A stretch of 64,000 bases of DNA from Actinomyces faecalis (lineage in GTDB: Bacteria > Actinomycetota > Actinomycetes > Actinomycetales > Actinomycetaceae), in NCBI RefSeq assembly GCF_013184985.2, contig NZ_CP063418.1, positions 124,001-188,000 of the forward strand. The letters are read 5' to 3'. Under the pieces are notes generated by a model, which did no database searches, had not been told where the DNA came from, and saw only the letters and a program-made list of their open reading frames with translations. The position numbers and the translations under genes were made by a program. Of the stretch, positions 16,842-25,422 are shown piece by piece; positions within the stretch are counted from its first letter, which is position 1; the number at the start of each line of letters is the position of its first letter.

Positions 16842-17567
16842 GTGGCCGCAAAGATAAACGGGGCGAGAAAGGCCGCTGAGCGGCTGTCCGCCCGACGTGC
16901 GGCGGTGCGACGTATCGCCGCGGCTGATCCCTCGGACAAGCGTGCCCAGACCCAGGCCCTGCTGCTGGAGGCCGGGAGGGAGCTGTTTACTGACCAGGGC
17001 ATCGGGGGCACGAGCGTGGGCGACCTGTGCTCGCGCGCCGGTTTCACGCGCGGTGCCTTCTACTCCAACTTCGCTGACATGGACCACTTCGTGAGCCAGG
17101 TGGCTGAGCGCGAGTGGGAGCAGATGACCGACTACGTGCGCAAGGCTGTTGACCAGGCGCTGCCGGAGACCGTGCTCCAGGACTCCTCGACGGAGGAAGG
17201 TGTGCTCCATGCGCTGGAGGAGCTGGCGGCGCGCATCCTCCGGGCGATGCCGGTCTCGCGCCAGTTCTATCTCCTCCAGAGCGAGATCGTGGCCTACGTC
17301 CTGCGCAACGAGGAGCACGCGGCGGCGCTGCGTGGTGGGTATGAGACCTTCAGGTCCTCGCTGCAGGAGATCGTGGTCTCGGGCCTGGCGGCGATCGGGC
17401 GCGAGTGCCTGCTTAGCGCTGACGACACCACCGAGCTTCTCTTCGCGGCCGCTGAGCGCTCGATGCGTACCGCGCTCCTGGCTGGCAACGAGGACGATCT
17501 CACCGCGCTGCTCGAGCGCAGCCTCCCCGAGCTCCTCATCCACATGAGCCGGCCCCTGGAGGGGTGA
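16842..17567 (+). CDS. TetR-family transcriptional regulator
   Basis: A 241-residue protein with a basic N-terminal tail and a TetR helix-turn-helix at about residues 28-75 (ALLLEAGRELFTDQGIGGTS, then RGAFYSNFADMDHF). The remaining helices form the ligand-binding and dimer domain. The GTG at 16842 follows AGGGGA; an in-frame GTG at 16815 is possible but has a weaker site. It is divergent from the YhgE gene with the double operator between, so it most likely represses both. The ligand is unknown. Confidence 0.88.
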   Translation: MAAKINGARKAAERLSARRAAVRRIAAADPSDKRAQTQALLLEAGRELFTDQGIGGTSVGDLCSRAGFTRGAFYSNFADMDHFVSQVAEREWEQMTDYVRKAVDQALPETVLQDSSTEEGVLHALEELAARILRAMPVSRQFYLLQSEIVAYVLRNEEHAAALRGGYETFRSSLQEIVVSGLAAIGRECLLSADDTTELLFAAAERSMRTALLAGNEDDLTALLERSLPELLIHMSRPLEG

Positions 17568-17763
17568 GGGGCTGCTCGTGCGCCTTGCTGTCCGGCGGCA
17601 GGGACCCTCAAGGGCTCATCGCCTCTGGCGGGTGGCACCGTGGCGTGAAAGAGTGGGCAGCGTCATCCTCATGAGGTGGCTGCTTCCGAGAGGTGGAGCG
17701 TCTGGCCACAGCGTGCCCGCGGAGGTGAGCGGGCTCGGCCAGCGGGTAGGAAAGGTGGTCGTC

Positions 17764-20595
17764 ATGACCAGCGCTCATACGCACCACGAGGCGCCGGTGC
17801 ACCACGAGGTGCCCGGTGAGGGCCAGATGCGCGCCTACTGGGTCGACGAGTCCACCCTGGCGTGGCCGGCCGACCTGCTGCCGCCAGGCGTCTGTGTGGA
17901 GGACTGCCTCGGACCGGACGGGGGTCGCCCGGCCTCGCCGCCGCTCAGCTTCGGCCTGGTCGCCTCGTCTGACGGCGGTGCCGGCCTGGTCAACGGGCTG
18001 CTCCAACGGGGAGAGCGTGGTAGCGAGGTACCGCTCGGGCTCATCGGCCGGCTGGACGGCCGGCTTGTGTCCGACCACCCCCAGCTGGAGGGGTACCTCG
18101 CCCTGACCACCCTGGACGAGTTCGGGGCTCCTCGGTTCACCGACGACGACGTGGCCGTCCTGCTGACCGGCCAGCTCGTGGTCGTCCAGCGCACCTCAGC
18201 AGCCGTGGGCGGCTGGGTGACTGCCTGCACCGGGGTGCAGACCTGGCCGGTAGTCGACCGCTTGTGGGGACGGGCCGCCAGCGCTCGTGACGGCAGCGCG
18301 CCGCTCGGTGCCACGTTTGCCGATGGCGGCCAGGCCGCTCCCTCGTTCGCCCTGTGGGCCCCCACCGCCCTCGCCGTCGTCCTGCTCGCGTGGCCGTCCC
18401 AGGACCCTACTGGTTCGCAGCCGCTGGTCGACGGCGACCCGGTCCGGATCAAGGCAGGGCGCTACCCGGACGGGCGCTGGGAGGTCGGGTCGGCGAGTGC
18501 TGAGGCTGCCGGCGTACGTGGAGGCTCCCAGTACCTGTGGGAGGTCACGGTCTACGTCCCGGGTACCGGGAGGATCGAGACCAACGTTGTGACCGACCCC
18601 TACTCGCGCGCCCTGACGGTGGACTCGCGGCGCTCGGTCGCGGTCGACCTGGGGCTTGAGGTCCTTGAGCCCAGCGTGTGGCGCTCGAGCCCCAGCCCGG
18701 TGGTCGCCGTCGACGCCGCACGGGCGATCTACGAGCTGCACCTGCGGGACTTCTCCGCGGCGGACCCCACGGTGCCTGCCGGCCTGCGGGGTACCTACGA
18801 GGCCTTCAGCATCGACTCGGCCGGGACCAGGCACCTGCGCGAGCTGGCCGGTGCGGGGATCGACACCGTGCACCTCCTGCCGGTCTTCGACTTCTCGACC
18901 GTGCCCGAGGACCGTCGTCGTCAGCAGGCGCCTGAGGTGCCGGAAGGGGTCTCACCGGCCTCCCGCAGGCCGCAGGCTGCCGTGGCCGCCGTCGCTGACC
19001 GTGACGCCTACAACTGGGGCTACGACCCCTTTCACTGGATGGCTCCTGAGGGCTCCTACGCCACTGAGGGGCACCAGGACGGGGGAGCACGCACGGTGCA
19101 GGTGCGCGCGATGGTCGGGAACCTGCACAGCATGGGGCTGCAGGTGGTTCTCGACCAGGTCTACAACCACACGGCAGGAAGCGGGCAGGAGCCCACCAGC
19201 GTGCTCGACCGTATCGTGCCGGGCTACTACCACCGCCTTGACGCTGCGGGGAAGGTCGAGAGCTCGACCTGCTGCAACAACGTGGCCACCGAGCGGGCGA
19301 TGGCGGAGCGGCTCATGATCGACGCCTGCGTGTCCTGGGTCCGTGACTACCACGTCGACGGCTTCCGCTTCGACCTCATGGGCTACCACTCCACCTCCAC
19401 GATGAAGCGCTTGAGACGGGCCCTGGCGCAGGTGGGCAGGGACGCCGTCGGGCACGAGCCCTATCTCTATGGTGAGGGCTGGAACATGGGAGAGGTCGCG
19501 GACAACGCCCTGTTCCGGCAGGCGGTCCAGGGTCAGGTCGGTGCTGAGGAAGGCCTGCACGTGGGGACCTTCAACGACCGGGTCCGCGACGCGCTGCACG
19601 GAGGCAGCCTCGGGCCGGACCCGCGCGTCGGTCAGGGACTGGGGACCGGCGCCGCCTCGCACCCGACAGGACGGGGTAGCGAGGCAGAGCAGGCCGGCCG
19701 CGAGGAGCTGCGCTGGCGTACGGACCTGGTCCGGCTGTCGATGGCAGGGAACCTGCGTGAGACCGAGCTCCTGGGGGCTGACGGGAGATGGAGAAGGGGG
19801 GAGGACCTGCGCTACGGCAGCGCCCCGGCCGCCTACGGCGACGAGCCGGTGGACTCCATCGCCTACGTCGAGGCGCACGACGACGAGACCCTCTTCGACC
19901 GCCTGGTCTACAAGCTTCCCCCCGATACCTCGATGGAGGACCGGGGACGCCTGAGCACGCTGTGCCTGGCGGCGGTCACACTCGGGCAGTCACCGTGCTT
20001 CTGGGCCGCAGGTACCGAGATGCTGCGTAGCAAGTCCCTGGACCGCGACTCCTACAATTCCGGTGACTACTTCAACGCCATCGACTGGTCCGGGCAGGAC
20101 AACGGCTGGGGACGCGGCCTGCCTCCGGCAGGACGCAACTTCGAGCGCTGGATCATCCAGGCCGAGATGCTCTCTCGTCCCGGCCTGCGGCCCGGTCCTG
20201 ACGACGTCGCCGCCGCCTATGCCCGCGCCCTGGACCTGCTGAGGCTGCGGCGCTCGACCCCGCTGCTGACCCTGGGCTCGGCCGAGCTGGTCCGAGAGCG
20301 AGTGTCCTTCCCTGACTGCGGGCCTGAGGCCCAGGCCGGTGTCATCATCATGGTGGTCGACGACGGTGCGGGCCAAGCGGATATCGACCCCACCCTGGAC
20401 GGGGTCATGGTGGCGATCAACGCCACCGCGCACGAGGTCACCCAGCGGGTCGAGCCCCTGGTCGGACGGTTCTTCGGTCTCAGCGAGATCCAGGCCAACG
20501 GTGCCGACGAGCGCGTACGGGAGACCAGCTTCGACCCGGAGACCGGGGTGCTCACGGTCCCGGCGCTCACGGCCGCGGTCCTGGTGGAACATTAG
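17764..20595 (+). CDS. Type I pullulanase (GH13 alpha-1,6-glucan debranching)
   Basis: A 943-residue intracellular-type GH13 enzyme without a signal peptide. After N-terminal beta domains and a CBM48-like domain (PSFALWAPTALAV, about 195), the pullulanase signature YNWGYDP is at 416-422. The nucleophile is Asp537 in GFRFDLMGYH, the acid/base is Glu571 in LYGEGWN and the transition-state stabiliser is Asp706 in EAHDDET. It hydrolyses alpha-1,6 branch points of pullulan, amylopectin or glycogen. The ATG at 17764 has AGGAAAGG upstream; longer in-frame starts lack support. It stands alone, followed by the 91-bp inverted repeat. Confidence 0.9.
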   Translation: MTSAHTHHEAPVHHEVPGEGQMRAYWVDESTLAWPADLLPPGVCVEDCLGPDGGRPASPPLSFGLVASSDGGAGLVNGLLQRGERGSEVPLGLIGRLDGRLVSDHPQLEGYLALTTLDEFGAPRFTDDDVAVLLTGQLVVVQRTSAAVGGWVTACTGVQTWPVVDRLWGRAASARDGSAPLGATFADGGQAAPSFALWAPTALAVVLLAWPSQDPTGSQPLVDGDPVRIKAGRYPDGRWEVGSASAEAAGVRGGSQYLWEVTVYVPGTGRIETNVVTDPYSRALTVDSRRSVAVDLGLEVLEPSVWRSSPSPVVAVDAARAIYELHLRDFSAADPTVPAGLRGTYEAFSIDSAGTRHLRELAGAGIDTVHLLPVFDFSTVPEDRRRQQAPEVPEGVSPASRRPQAAVAAVADRDAYNWGYDPFHWMAPEGSYATEGHQDGGARTVQVRAMVGNLHSMGLQVVLDQVYNHTAGSGQEPTSVLDRIVPGYYHRLDAAGKVESSTCCNNVATERAMAERLMIDACVSWVRDYHVDGFRFDLMGYHSTSTMKRLRRALAQVGRDAVGHEPYLYGEGWNMGEVADNALFRQAVQGQVGAEEGLHVGTFNDRVRDALHGGSLGPDPRVGQGLGTGAASHPTGRGSEAEQAGREELRWRTDLVRLSMAGNLRETELLGADGRWRRGEDLRYGSAPAAYGDEPVDSIAYVEAHDDETLFDRLVYKLPPDTSMEDRGRLSTLCLAAVTLGQSPCFWAAGTEMLRSKSLDRDSYNSGDYFNAIDWSGQDNGWGRGLPPAGRNFERWIIQAEMLSRPGLRPGPDDVAAAYARALDLLRLRRSTPLLTLGSAELVRERVSFPDCGPEAQAGVIIMVVDDGAGQADIDPTLDGVMVAINATAHEVTQRVEPLVGRFFGLSEIQANGADERVRETSFDPETGVLTVPALTAAVLVEH

Positions 20596-20688
20596 GCTTG
20601 AGGGGATGGCGGGGCCTGGGAGCTGACGTGCTCGGGCGCAAGGGTGGGGCGGCGCTGGGTCCGCAGCATCCCTGCTGGCGTCCTCTCT

Positions 20689-20779
20689 GACCACCTGTGC
20701 CCAGTCCGACCACGGTATTCACGCTCATACGGAGGTCGGCCGGGGCTTACATGGTCGGCGGGGGATTTTGTGGTCGGCC
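20689..20779 (+). repeat. Left 91-bp inverted repeat flanking rarA
   Basis: This 91-bp segment is the reverse complement of 22219-22309 with a single mismatch. It contains GGTCGG/CCGACC hexamers spaced at multiples of 19 bp. It starts 93 nt after the pullulanase stop and ends 41 nt before rarA. Confidence 0.95.
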
Positions 20780-20808
20780 GGCCACCTTTTCGTGTCGGTA
20801 CCCCGCCC

Positions 20809-20814
20809 TAGGCT
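20809..20814 (+). promoter_or_regulatory. -10 element for leaderless rarA transcript
   Basis: TAGGCT lies exactly 6 nt before the rarA ATG and no Shine-Dalgarno sequence is present. The promoter lies inside the segment bounded by the 91-bp inverted repeats. Confidence 0.5.
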
Positions 20815-20820
20815 CAGAAC

Positions 20821-22203
20821 ATGACCAGCACACCAAACCTCTTCGATGCTGCTGCGGCTGACGGCTCAGACGTTGACGACCCCACACGCCCGCTGGCTGA
20901 CCGGCTGCGCCCACGTTCGCTGTCCGAGGTGGTTGGCCAGGACCATCTGTTGGCACCCGACGCACCGCTCGGGCGCATGGTTGAGACCGGCCGGCTGTCC
21001 TCGATCATTCTGTGGGGTCCGCCCGGTTGCGGGAAAACTACGATTGCGCGCCTGCTGGCGGAAGGTACGGGACTGGCCTTTGAACAGGTCTCCGCCACCT
21101 TCTCGGGGGTTGCCGAGCTGCGCAAGGTCTTTACCGCTGCCACCCAGCGTCGTCAGATCGGCCAGGGAACGCTCCTGTTCGTCGACGAGATCCACCGGTT
21201 CAACCGTGCCCAGCAGGACTCCTTCCTACCCTACGTCGAGGACGGCACGGTGGTGCTCGTCGGAGCGACGACGGAGAACCCGTCCTTCGAGCTCAACGGT
21301 GCCCTTTTGTCACGTTGCCAGGTCATGGTCCTGCACCGACTGTCTGAGGAGGCCCTCGGCGAGCTGCTGGAGCGTGCCGAGAACCTGACCGGGCGGACCT
21401 TGCCGCTCACCGACCAGGCACGTTCCGCCCTCATCGCCATGGCCGACGGCGATGGTCGCTACCTGCTCGGCATGGTTGAGCAGGTCCTGGGTATGGCTCA
21501 GCGGCCCGCCGAGAACCTCGACACGCCTGTGGACGTGGACGAGCTCACCGCCGTCATCTCCGCACGAGCACCCCTGTATGACAAATCTAGTGAGGAGCAC
21601 TACAACCTCATTTCAGCCCTTCACAAGTCCATGCGCGGTTCAGACCCAGATGCTGCCCTGTACTGGCTGGCACGGATGCTGGGTGGCGGTGAGGATCCCC
21701 TGTACGTGGCCCGCAGGATCGTGCGTTTTGCCAGTGAGGACATCGGCATGGCGGATCCCGGTGCGCTACAGATGGCCTTGGCGGCCTGGGACACCTACGA
21801 GCGTCTGGGCTCACCCGAGGGTGAGCTTGCGATCGCCCAAGCCGTGGTCTACCTGGCCACAGCTCCCAAGTCGATCTCCGTCTATCGGGCCCTGGGACGG
21901 GCGCGTCACGCTGCGGCAGCTACTGGTTCACTCATGCCACCCGCTCACATCCTCAACGCCCCTACCCGGCTCATGAAGGAGCTGGGTTATGGCGAGGGCT
22001 ACCAGTACGATCCGGACACCGTTGAGGGTTTCTCCGGCGCGGATTACATGCCAGCCGGCTACCCGCCACGTGAGGAGCGTGAGCCCTTCTACGAGCCGAC
22101 CGACCACGGCCATGAGCGCCGTATCCGTGAGCGCCTGGAGTATTGGGACGGTCTGCGTGAGCAGATCCGCCGTCGTCCCCCACAGACTCAGGAGCACGAC
22201 TAG
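20821..22203 (+). CDS. rarA: Replication-associated recombination protein A (RarA/MgsA)
   Basis: A 460-residue clamp-loader-like AAA+ ATPase: Walker A GPPGCGKTT (66-74), Walker B LLFVDEIHRFN, sensor GATTENPSFELN, arginine-finger region LSRCQV, then the C-terminal MgsA tetramerisation region (APLYDKSSEEHYNLISALHK, then ARMLGGGEDPLYVARR). RarA acts at stalled replication forks with SSB and RecA. The gene is single, with its own leaderless promoter, and lies between two 91-bp inverted repeats. Its length and motifs are normal. Confidence 0.95.
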   Translation: MTSTPNLFDAAAADGSDVDDPTRPLADRLRPRSLSEVVGQDHLLAPDAPLGRMVETGRLSSIILWGPPGCGKTTIARLLAEGTGLAFEQVSATFSGVAELRKVFTAATQRRQIGQGTLLFVDEIHRFNRAQQDSFLPYVEDGTVVLVGATTENPSFELNGALLSRCQVMVLHRLSEEALGELLERAENLTGRTLPLTDQARSALIAMADGDGRYLLGMVEQVLGMAQRPAENLDTPVDVDELTAVISARAPLYDKSSEEHYNLISALHKSMRGSDPDAALYWLARMLGGGEDPLYVARRIVRFASEDIGMADPGALQMALAAWDTYERLGSPEGELAIAQAVVYLATAPKSISVYRALGRARHAAAATGSLMPPAHILNAPTRLMKELGYGEGYQYDPDTVEGFSGADYMPAGYPPREEREPFYEPTDHGHERRIRERLEYWDGLREQIRRRPPQTQEHD

Positions 22204-22218
22204 GCCCACCTAGACCTG

Positions 22219-22309
22219 GGCCGACCACAAGATCCCCCGCCGACCATGTAAGCCCCGGCCGACCTCCGTATGAGCGTGAATACCGTGGTCGGACTGGGCA
22301 CAGGTGGTC
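22219..22309 (+). repeat. Right 91-bp inverted repeat flanking rarA
   Basis: Reverse-complement copy of 20689-20779 (90 of 91 bases), starting 15 nt after the rarA stop. CCGACC occurs at 22221, 22240 and 22259 and its complement GGTCGG at 22287 and 22306. All neighbours on the same strand are 19 bp apart, and the inner four are symmetric about 22275.5, so the unit can fold on itself. Confidence 0.95.
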
Positions 22310-22339
22310 GGAGCGGGCACAGGCGGGAGGAGCCCTTAC

Positions 22340-22345
22340 TAGGAT
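22340..22345 (+). promoter_or_regulatory. -10 element for a leaderless transcript of the YczE-like gene
   Basis: TAGGAT is followed after 6 nt by the GTG start at 22352, with no Shine-Dalgarno sequence. Confidence 0.5.
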
Positions 22346-22351
22346 CCTCAT

Positions 22352-23038
22352 GTGATCCTGGACGACCGAGGCCCGCTCGCACAGCTGCGCGCCGGGCGGC
22401 TGCCCCGCCGGCTGTGCCAATTGCTCGTGGGCCAGGTTCTCCTAGGTGCCTCCCAGGGCATGCTTGTGCGCTCATGCCTGGGCAACGCGCCCTGGGATGT
22501 CTTCCACCAGGGAGTGTCCCTGCACAGTGGCATGAGTATCGGGACGGTCACGATCATCGTTGGAGTCCTGGTCCTGCTCGCCTGGATCCCACTGCGTATC
22601 TGGCCGGGGCTGGGCACCGTACTCAATGCGGTGCTCATTGGCCTTTCCCTGGACGTGACCGTCAGCCTCCTGCCCGTGTGGCAGCACGCGGGAGCACGCA
22701 CCGCCCTCATGGTTATGGGCGTCCTCCTTAACGGTTTGGCTGGCGGCCTGTACATCGGCGCCCAGTTCGGCCCCGGCCCGCGCGATGGCCTCATGACCGG
22801 GCTCCATGCTCGTACGGGAGTCTCCATGAGGCTCGTGCGCACGGGCGTCGAGGTATCTGTGGTGCTCATCGGCTGGGCGCTTGGCGGGATCATCGGTGTG
22901 GGAACAGTGGTCTATGCCCTGGCGATAGGCCCGCTCACCCAGTTCTTCCTCGAGCGCTGCATTGTCAGGCTTCCCAGGGCCGGCGCGAACAGGCCCGCTC
23001 CTGCCGACCTCGATGAGAACGGAGCTGACCATGCCTGA
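22352..23038 (+). CDS. YczE/YitT-like integral membrane protein
   Basis: A 228-residue protein with about five hydrophobic segments (near residues 22-40, 62-82, 87-107, 118-140, 160-190). The motif [13 protein letters not shown] near the N-terminus and a similar [17 protein letters not shown] later are characteristic of the YczE/YyaS/YitT membrane family. The biochemical role is unknown. The last 8 nt overlap the uracil-DNA glycosylase gene, so the two are an operon. The GTG start is supported by the TAGGAT-N6 arrangement. Confidence 0.75.
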   Translation: MILDDRGPLAQLRAGRLPRRLCQLLVGQVLLGASQGMLVRSCLGNAPWDVFHQGVSLHSGMSIGTVTIIVGVLVLLAWIPLRIWPGLGTVLNAVLIGLSLDVTVSLLPVWQHAGARTALMVMGVLLNGLAGGLYIGAQFGPGPRDGLMTGLHARTGVSMRLVRTGVEVSVVLIGWALGGIIGVGTVVYALAIGPLTQFFLERCIVRLPRAGANRPAPADLDENGADHA

Positions 23039-23864
23039 CGCCCATCCCGTGACCTATCAGCTCTTTACCTCTCCCGTTCCGCCGGGCACAGGCTGGCCTG
23101 GGGACCCGGCAACACCCACCACACCCGTTGCCCGTACCCTGCAGCAGGTCAAGGATCTTGCTAGGCAGGCCAGTCTGTGTGAGGTGGACGCTCTGGTCTC
23201 GGTGTGCCGGGCCTGTCCGCGCCTGGTGTCCTGGCGCGAGGAGGTTGCCACCACTGGGCGGCGGGCCTCCTTCGCCCACCAGCCCTACTGGGGTAGGCCT
23301 GTGCCCTCGTTTGGCCCCGGGGACGCGCCGATCTACGTCGTTGGGCTGGCCCCAGCCGCCAACGGAGCCAACCGCACCGGCCGCATGTTCACGGGCGACC
23401 GTTCCGGTGACTGGCTGTGGGCAGCGCTCTACCGGGCGGGACTGGCTGAGCAGTCTGACTCCCTCCATGCCGGTGACGGCCAGGGGCTACGCGGGGTCCG
23501 GATGGGGGCCGCTGTGCGCTGCGCTCCTCCGGCCAACAAGCCGACGACGGCGGAGCAGGCCACCTGTCTGCCCTGGATCGCCCGGGAGCTGGAGCTCGTG
23601 CAACCACGTGTGCTGCTGGCCCTGGGAGGCATCGCCTGGACCACGGTGCTGCGCCTGGCCCGAGGAGCCGGCTGGCAGGTGCCTCGACCAGCCCCTCGCT
23701 TTGGCCACGGCGCGGAGAGCCGGCTCCTCCGGCCCGACGGCGATGCCGTGATCCTGCTGGGCTGCTACCACCCCAGTCAGCAGAACACCTTCACCGGGCG
23801 GCTGACCGAGGAGATGCTTGACGAGGTCCTCGCCCGGGCGAAGGCGTTGTCCGGGCTGCGGTAG
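23031..23864 (+). CDS. Family 5 uracil-DNA glycosylase (UdgB-type)
   Basis: A 277-residue Fe-S uracil-DNA glycosylase. The pattern [51 protein letters not shown], the later [20 protein letters not shown] and [15 protein letters not shown] fits type 5 UDGs of actinobacteria, which remove uracil and other deaminated bases and lack the usual polar active-site residue of motif A. The cysteines near residues 59, 62, 164 and about 180 are likely [4Fe-4S] ligands. The ATG has GGAG upstream and overlaps the previous gene. It is convergent with the MFS gene. Confidence 0.9.
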   Translation: MPDAHPVTYQLFTSPVPPGTGWPGDPATPTTPVARTLQQVKDLARQASLCEVDALVSVCRACPRLVSWREEVATTGRRASFAHQPYWGRPVPSFGPGDAPIYVVGLAPAANGANRTGRMFTGDRSGDWLWAALYRAGLAEQSDSLHAGDGQGLRGVRMGAAVRCAPPANKPTTAEQATCLPWIARELELVQPRVLLALGGIAWTTVLRLARGAGWQVPRPAPRFGHGAESRLLRPDGDAVILLGCYHPSQQNTFTGRLTEEMLDEVLARAKALSGLR

Positions 23865-23881
23865 CGAGCCAGACCTGCCTC

Positions 23882-25180
23882 CTACTGCTCGCCCTCAAGG
23901 ATCGCCTTGGGCACGGAGGGAAGGGTCGTCGCCTTGCGGATAGGGCGCATCGCGATCAGCCCGATCACGAGCGCAGAGACCGCGAAGCCGGCCAGGCTCA
24001 GCATGCCACCGTGGGAGCCGAGCACGTCCACCATGCGCCCGGTGAGGAGGTTGGACGCCGCCATCCCGATGACGAACATGGCGCCGAGCATCGCCATGGC
24101 CTCGGTGAACCGTGAGGAGGGCGTCATGGAGATGAGCAGCTGGTTGACGTTGACGACCGTCGGCGCCTGAGCCAGACCGGCGACGAAGAGCACGGCGGAG
24201 GCGGAGGCCAGCGAGTGCGTGAACAGCAGTAGGGCCGACCCTGCCGCGACGACGGTCATGCCGACGTAGAAGCGGATCCACAGCGGCGAGGTCCACACGC
24301 GTGCTCCGTAGCCGACGGCTCCCAGCATGGAGGCGCCGGAGAAGCATGCGATCACCAGGCCGGCTCGGCCTGGCGTGCCCAGCTCTGCGGACAGGGCCAC
24401 CACCGAGACGCTGGTGGAGGCGATGAAGGCCCCGTAGGCCACCTGGATGGCGAGCAGCGCCACAAAGCCGATGGTGAACAGCTGCTCCTTACCAGCAGGC
24501 GCCGCCTCGGCCACGTCCTCCAGCACCTCGGCGGGGGCGGCACGCCGGCGCGGCCGGCCGGTAGGCGGAGGCTCGATGGCGTCGTCGAGCAGGAAGCCCC
24601 AGATCGAGATGAGGATGGCGACGACGGCCGCGGCCATGGGAGAGAGCATCGCCACGGAGGTGGCGAGCACCGTGGCCGTGGGGTTGCCGATGACCCACAT
24701 CATCTCCTCCAGCGTGCTGGTCAGGGACAACGCGGAGTTGAGCTGGCCGGGCCGCTTGCGTAGCACGTAGGTCCACCGGCCGCGAATCATGGAGGAGTAG
24801 GGGACCGAGGTGCCCAGCAGCACGCCACCGGCCACGATCACCCATGAGGGCCAGTGCAGGTGGAGAGCGGCGGACATGAACAGGATCGAGAAGATCCAGA
24901 AGCCTGCGAGCGGCAGTCCGACGCGGCGCTGGCCGTAGGTGTCGATCAGGCGCCCGACCACCGGGCCGGTGAAGGCCGAGGTCAGCGCCATGACCGAGGA
25001 GACGACGCCGGCCAGCGTGTAGGAGCCGTAGCCGTCACGGATGCCGATAAGAAGCCCCATCCCGAGGAAGGGGAAGGGGAACTGACCGATGACGCCGGAG
25101 ATGACAGAGCGGGAAGCGTGGGGCAGGCGCAGGAGGGAGACGTAGACACCCAGGCCGCCGTCGTGACCATGGTCAGCCAC
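23882..25180 (-). CDS. MFS transporter
   Basis: A 432-residue major facilitator with about 12 membrane segments and a charged central loop (residues about 200-235, DDAIEPPPTGRPRRRAAP). The loop between TM2 and TM3 has GRLIDTYGQRR, the MFS motif-A position. The sequence resembles actinobacterial drug or unknown-substrate MFS proteins; nothing indicates the substrate. The GTG start at 25180 has AAGGAG 6 nt before it. It stands between the convergent UDG gene and the Fe-S protein gene. The 242-bp gap 25181-25422 holds no visible gene. Confidence 0.85.
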   Translation of the reverse strand: MADHGHDGGLGVYVSLLRLPHASRSVISGVIGQFPFPFLGMGLLIGIRDGYGSYTLAGVVSSVMALTSAFTGPVVGRLIDTYGQRRVGLPLAGFWIFSILFMSAALHLHWPSWVIVAGGVLLGTSVPYSSMIRGRWTYVLRKRPGQLNSALSLTSTLEEMMWVIGNPTATVLATSVAMLSPMAAAVVAILISIWGFLLDDAIEPPPTGRPRRRAAPAEVLEDVAEAAPAGKEQLFTIGFVALLAIQVAYGAFIASTSVSVVALSAELGTPGRAGLVIACFSGASMLGAVGYGARVWTSPLWIRFYVGMTVVAAGSALLLFTHSLASASAVLFVAGLAQAPTVVNVNQLLISMTPSSRFTEAMAMLGAMFVIGMAASNLLTGRMVDVLGSHGGMLSLAGFAVSALVIGLIAMRPIRKATTLPSVPKAILEGEQ

Positions 25181-25422
25181 GGGGACTCCTTGCGAGGTGG
25201 CAGGGAAGAATTCAGTAAGCGAGGGACAACGCTAGTGGACCGGGTGGGGCGTGTCAGCACCTCAGGTGGCATGAGTACGCTCACGCAGCAGGAGACGGAC
25301 CGCGCACCATCCCTGGAGACAAGGCACGGTAGGGACGGCGAGCCCTGTCCCCGGTTCCGGATGGGTGGCGCCGCCAGCGGCTCAGGTCGTGAAGGGAGCG
25401 CCCGGGTCAGGACGTGCCCGAG

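Noticed and set aside
16668..17543. Upstream extension of the YhgE gene to give a protein of about 1200 residues
   Set aside because: The extra part is antisense to the TetR gene and crosses the operator. The ATG at 16667 has a good ribosome-binding site and begins a normal membrane anchor.
20821..22203. rarA as cargo of an insertion sequence or composite transposon
   Set aside because: No transposase lies between the 91-bp repeats and no target duplication is seen outside them. Reported instead as repeats of unknown nature.
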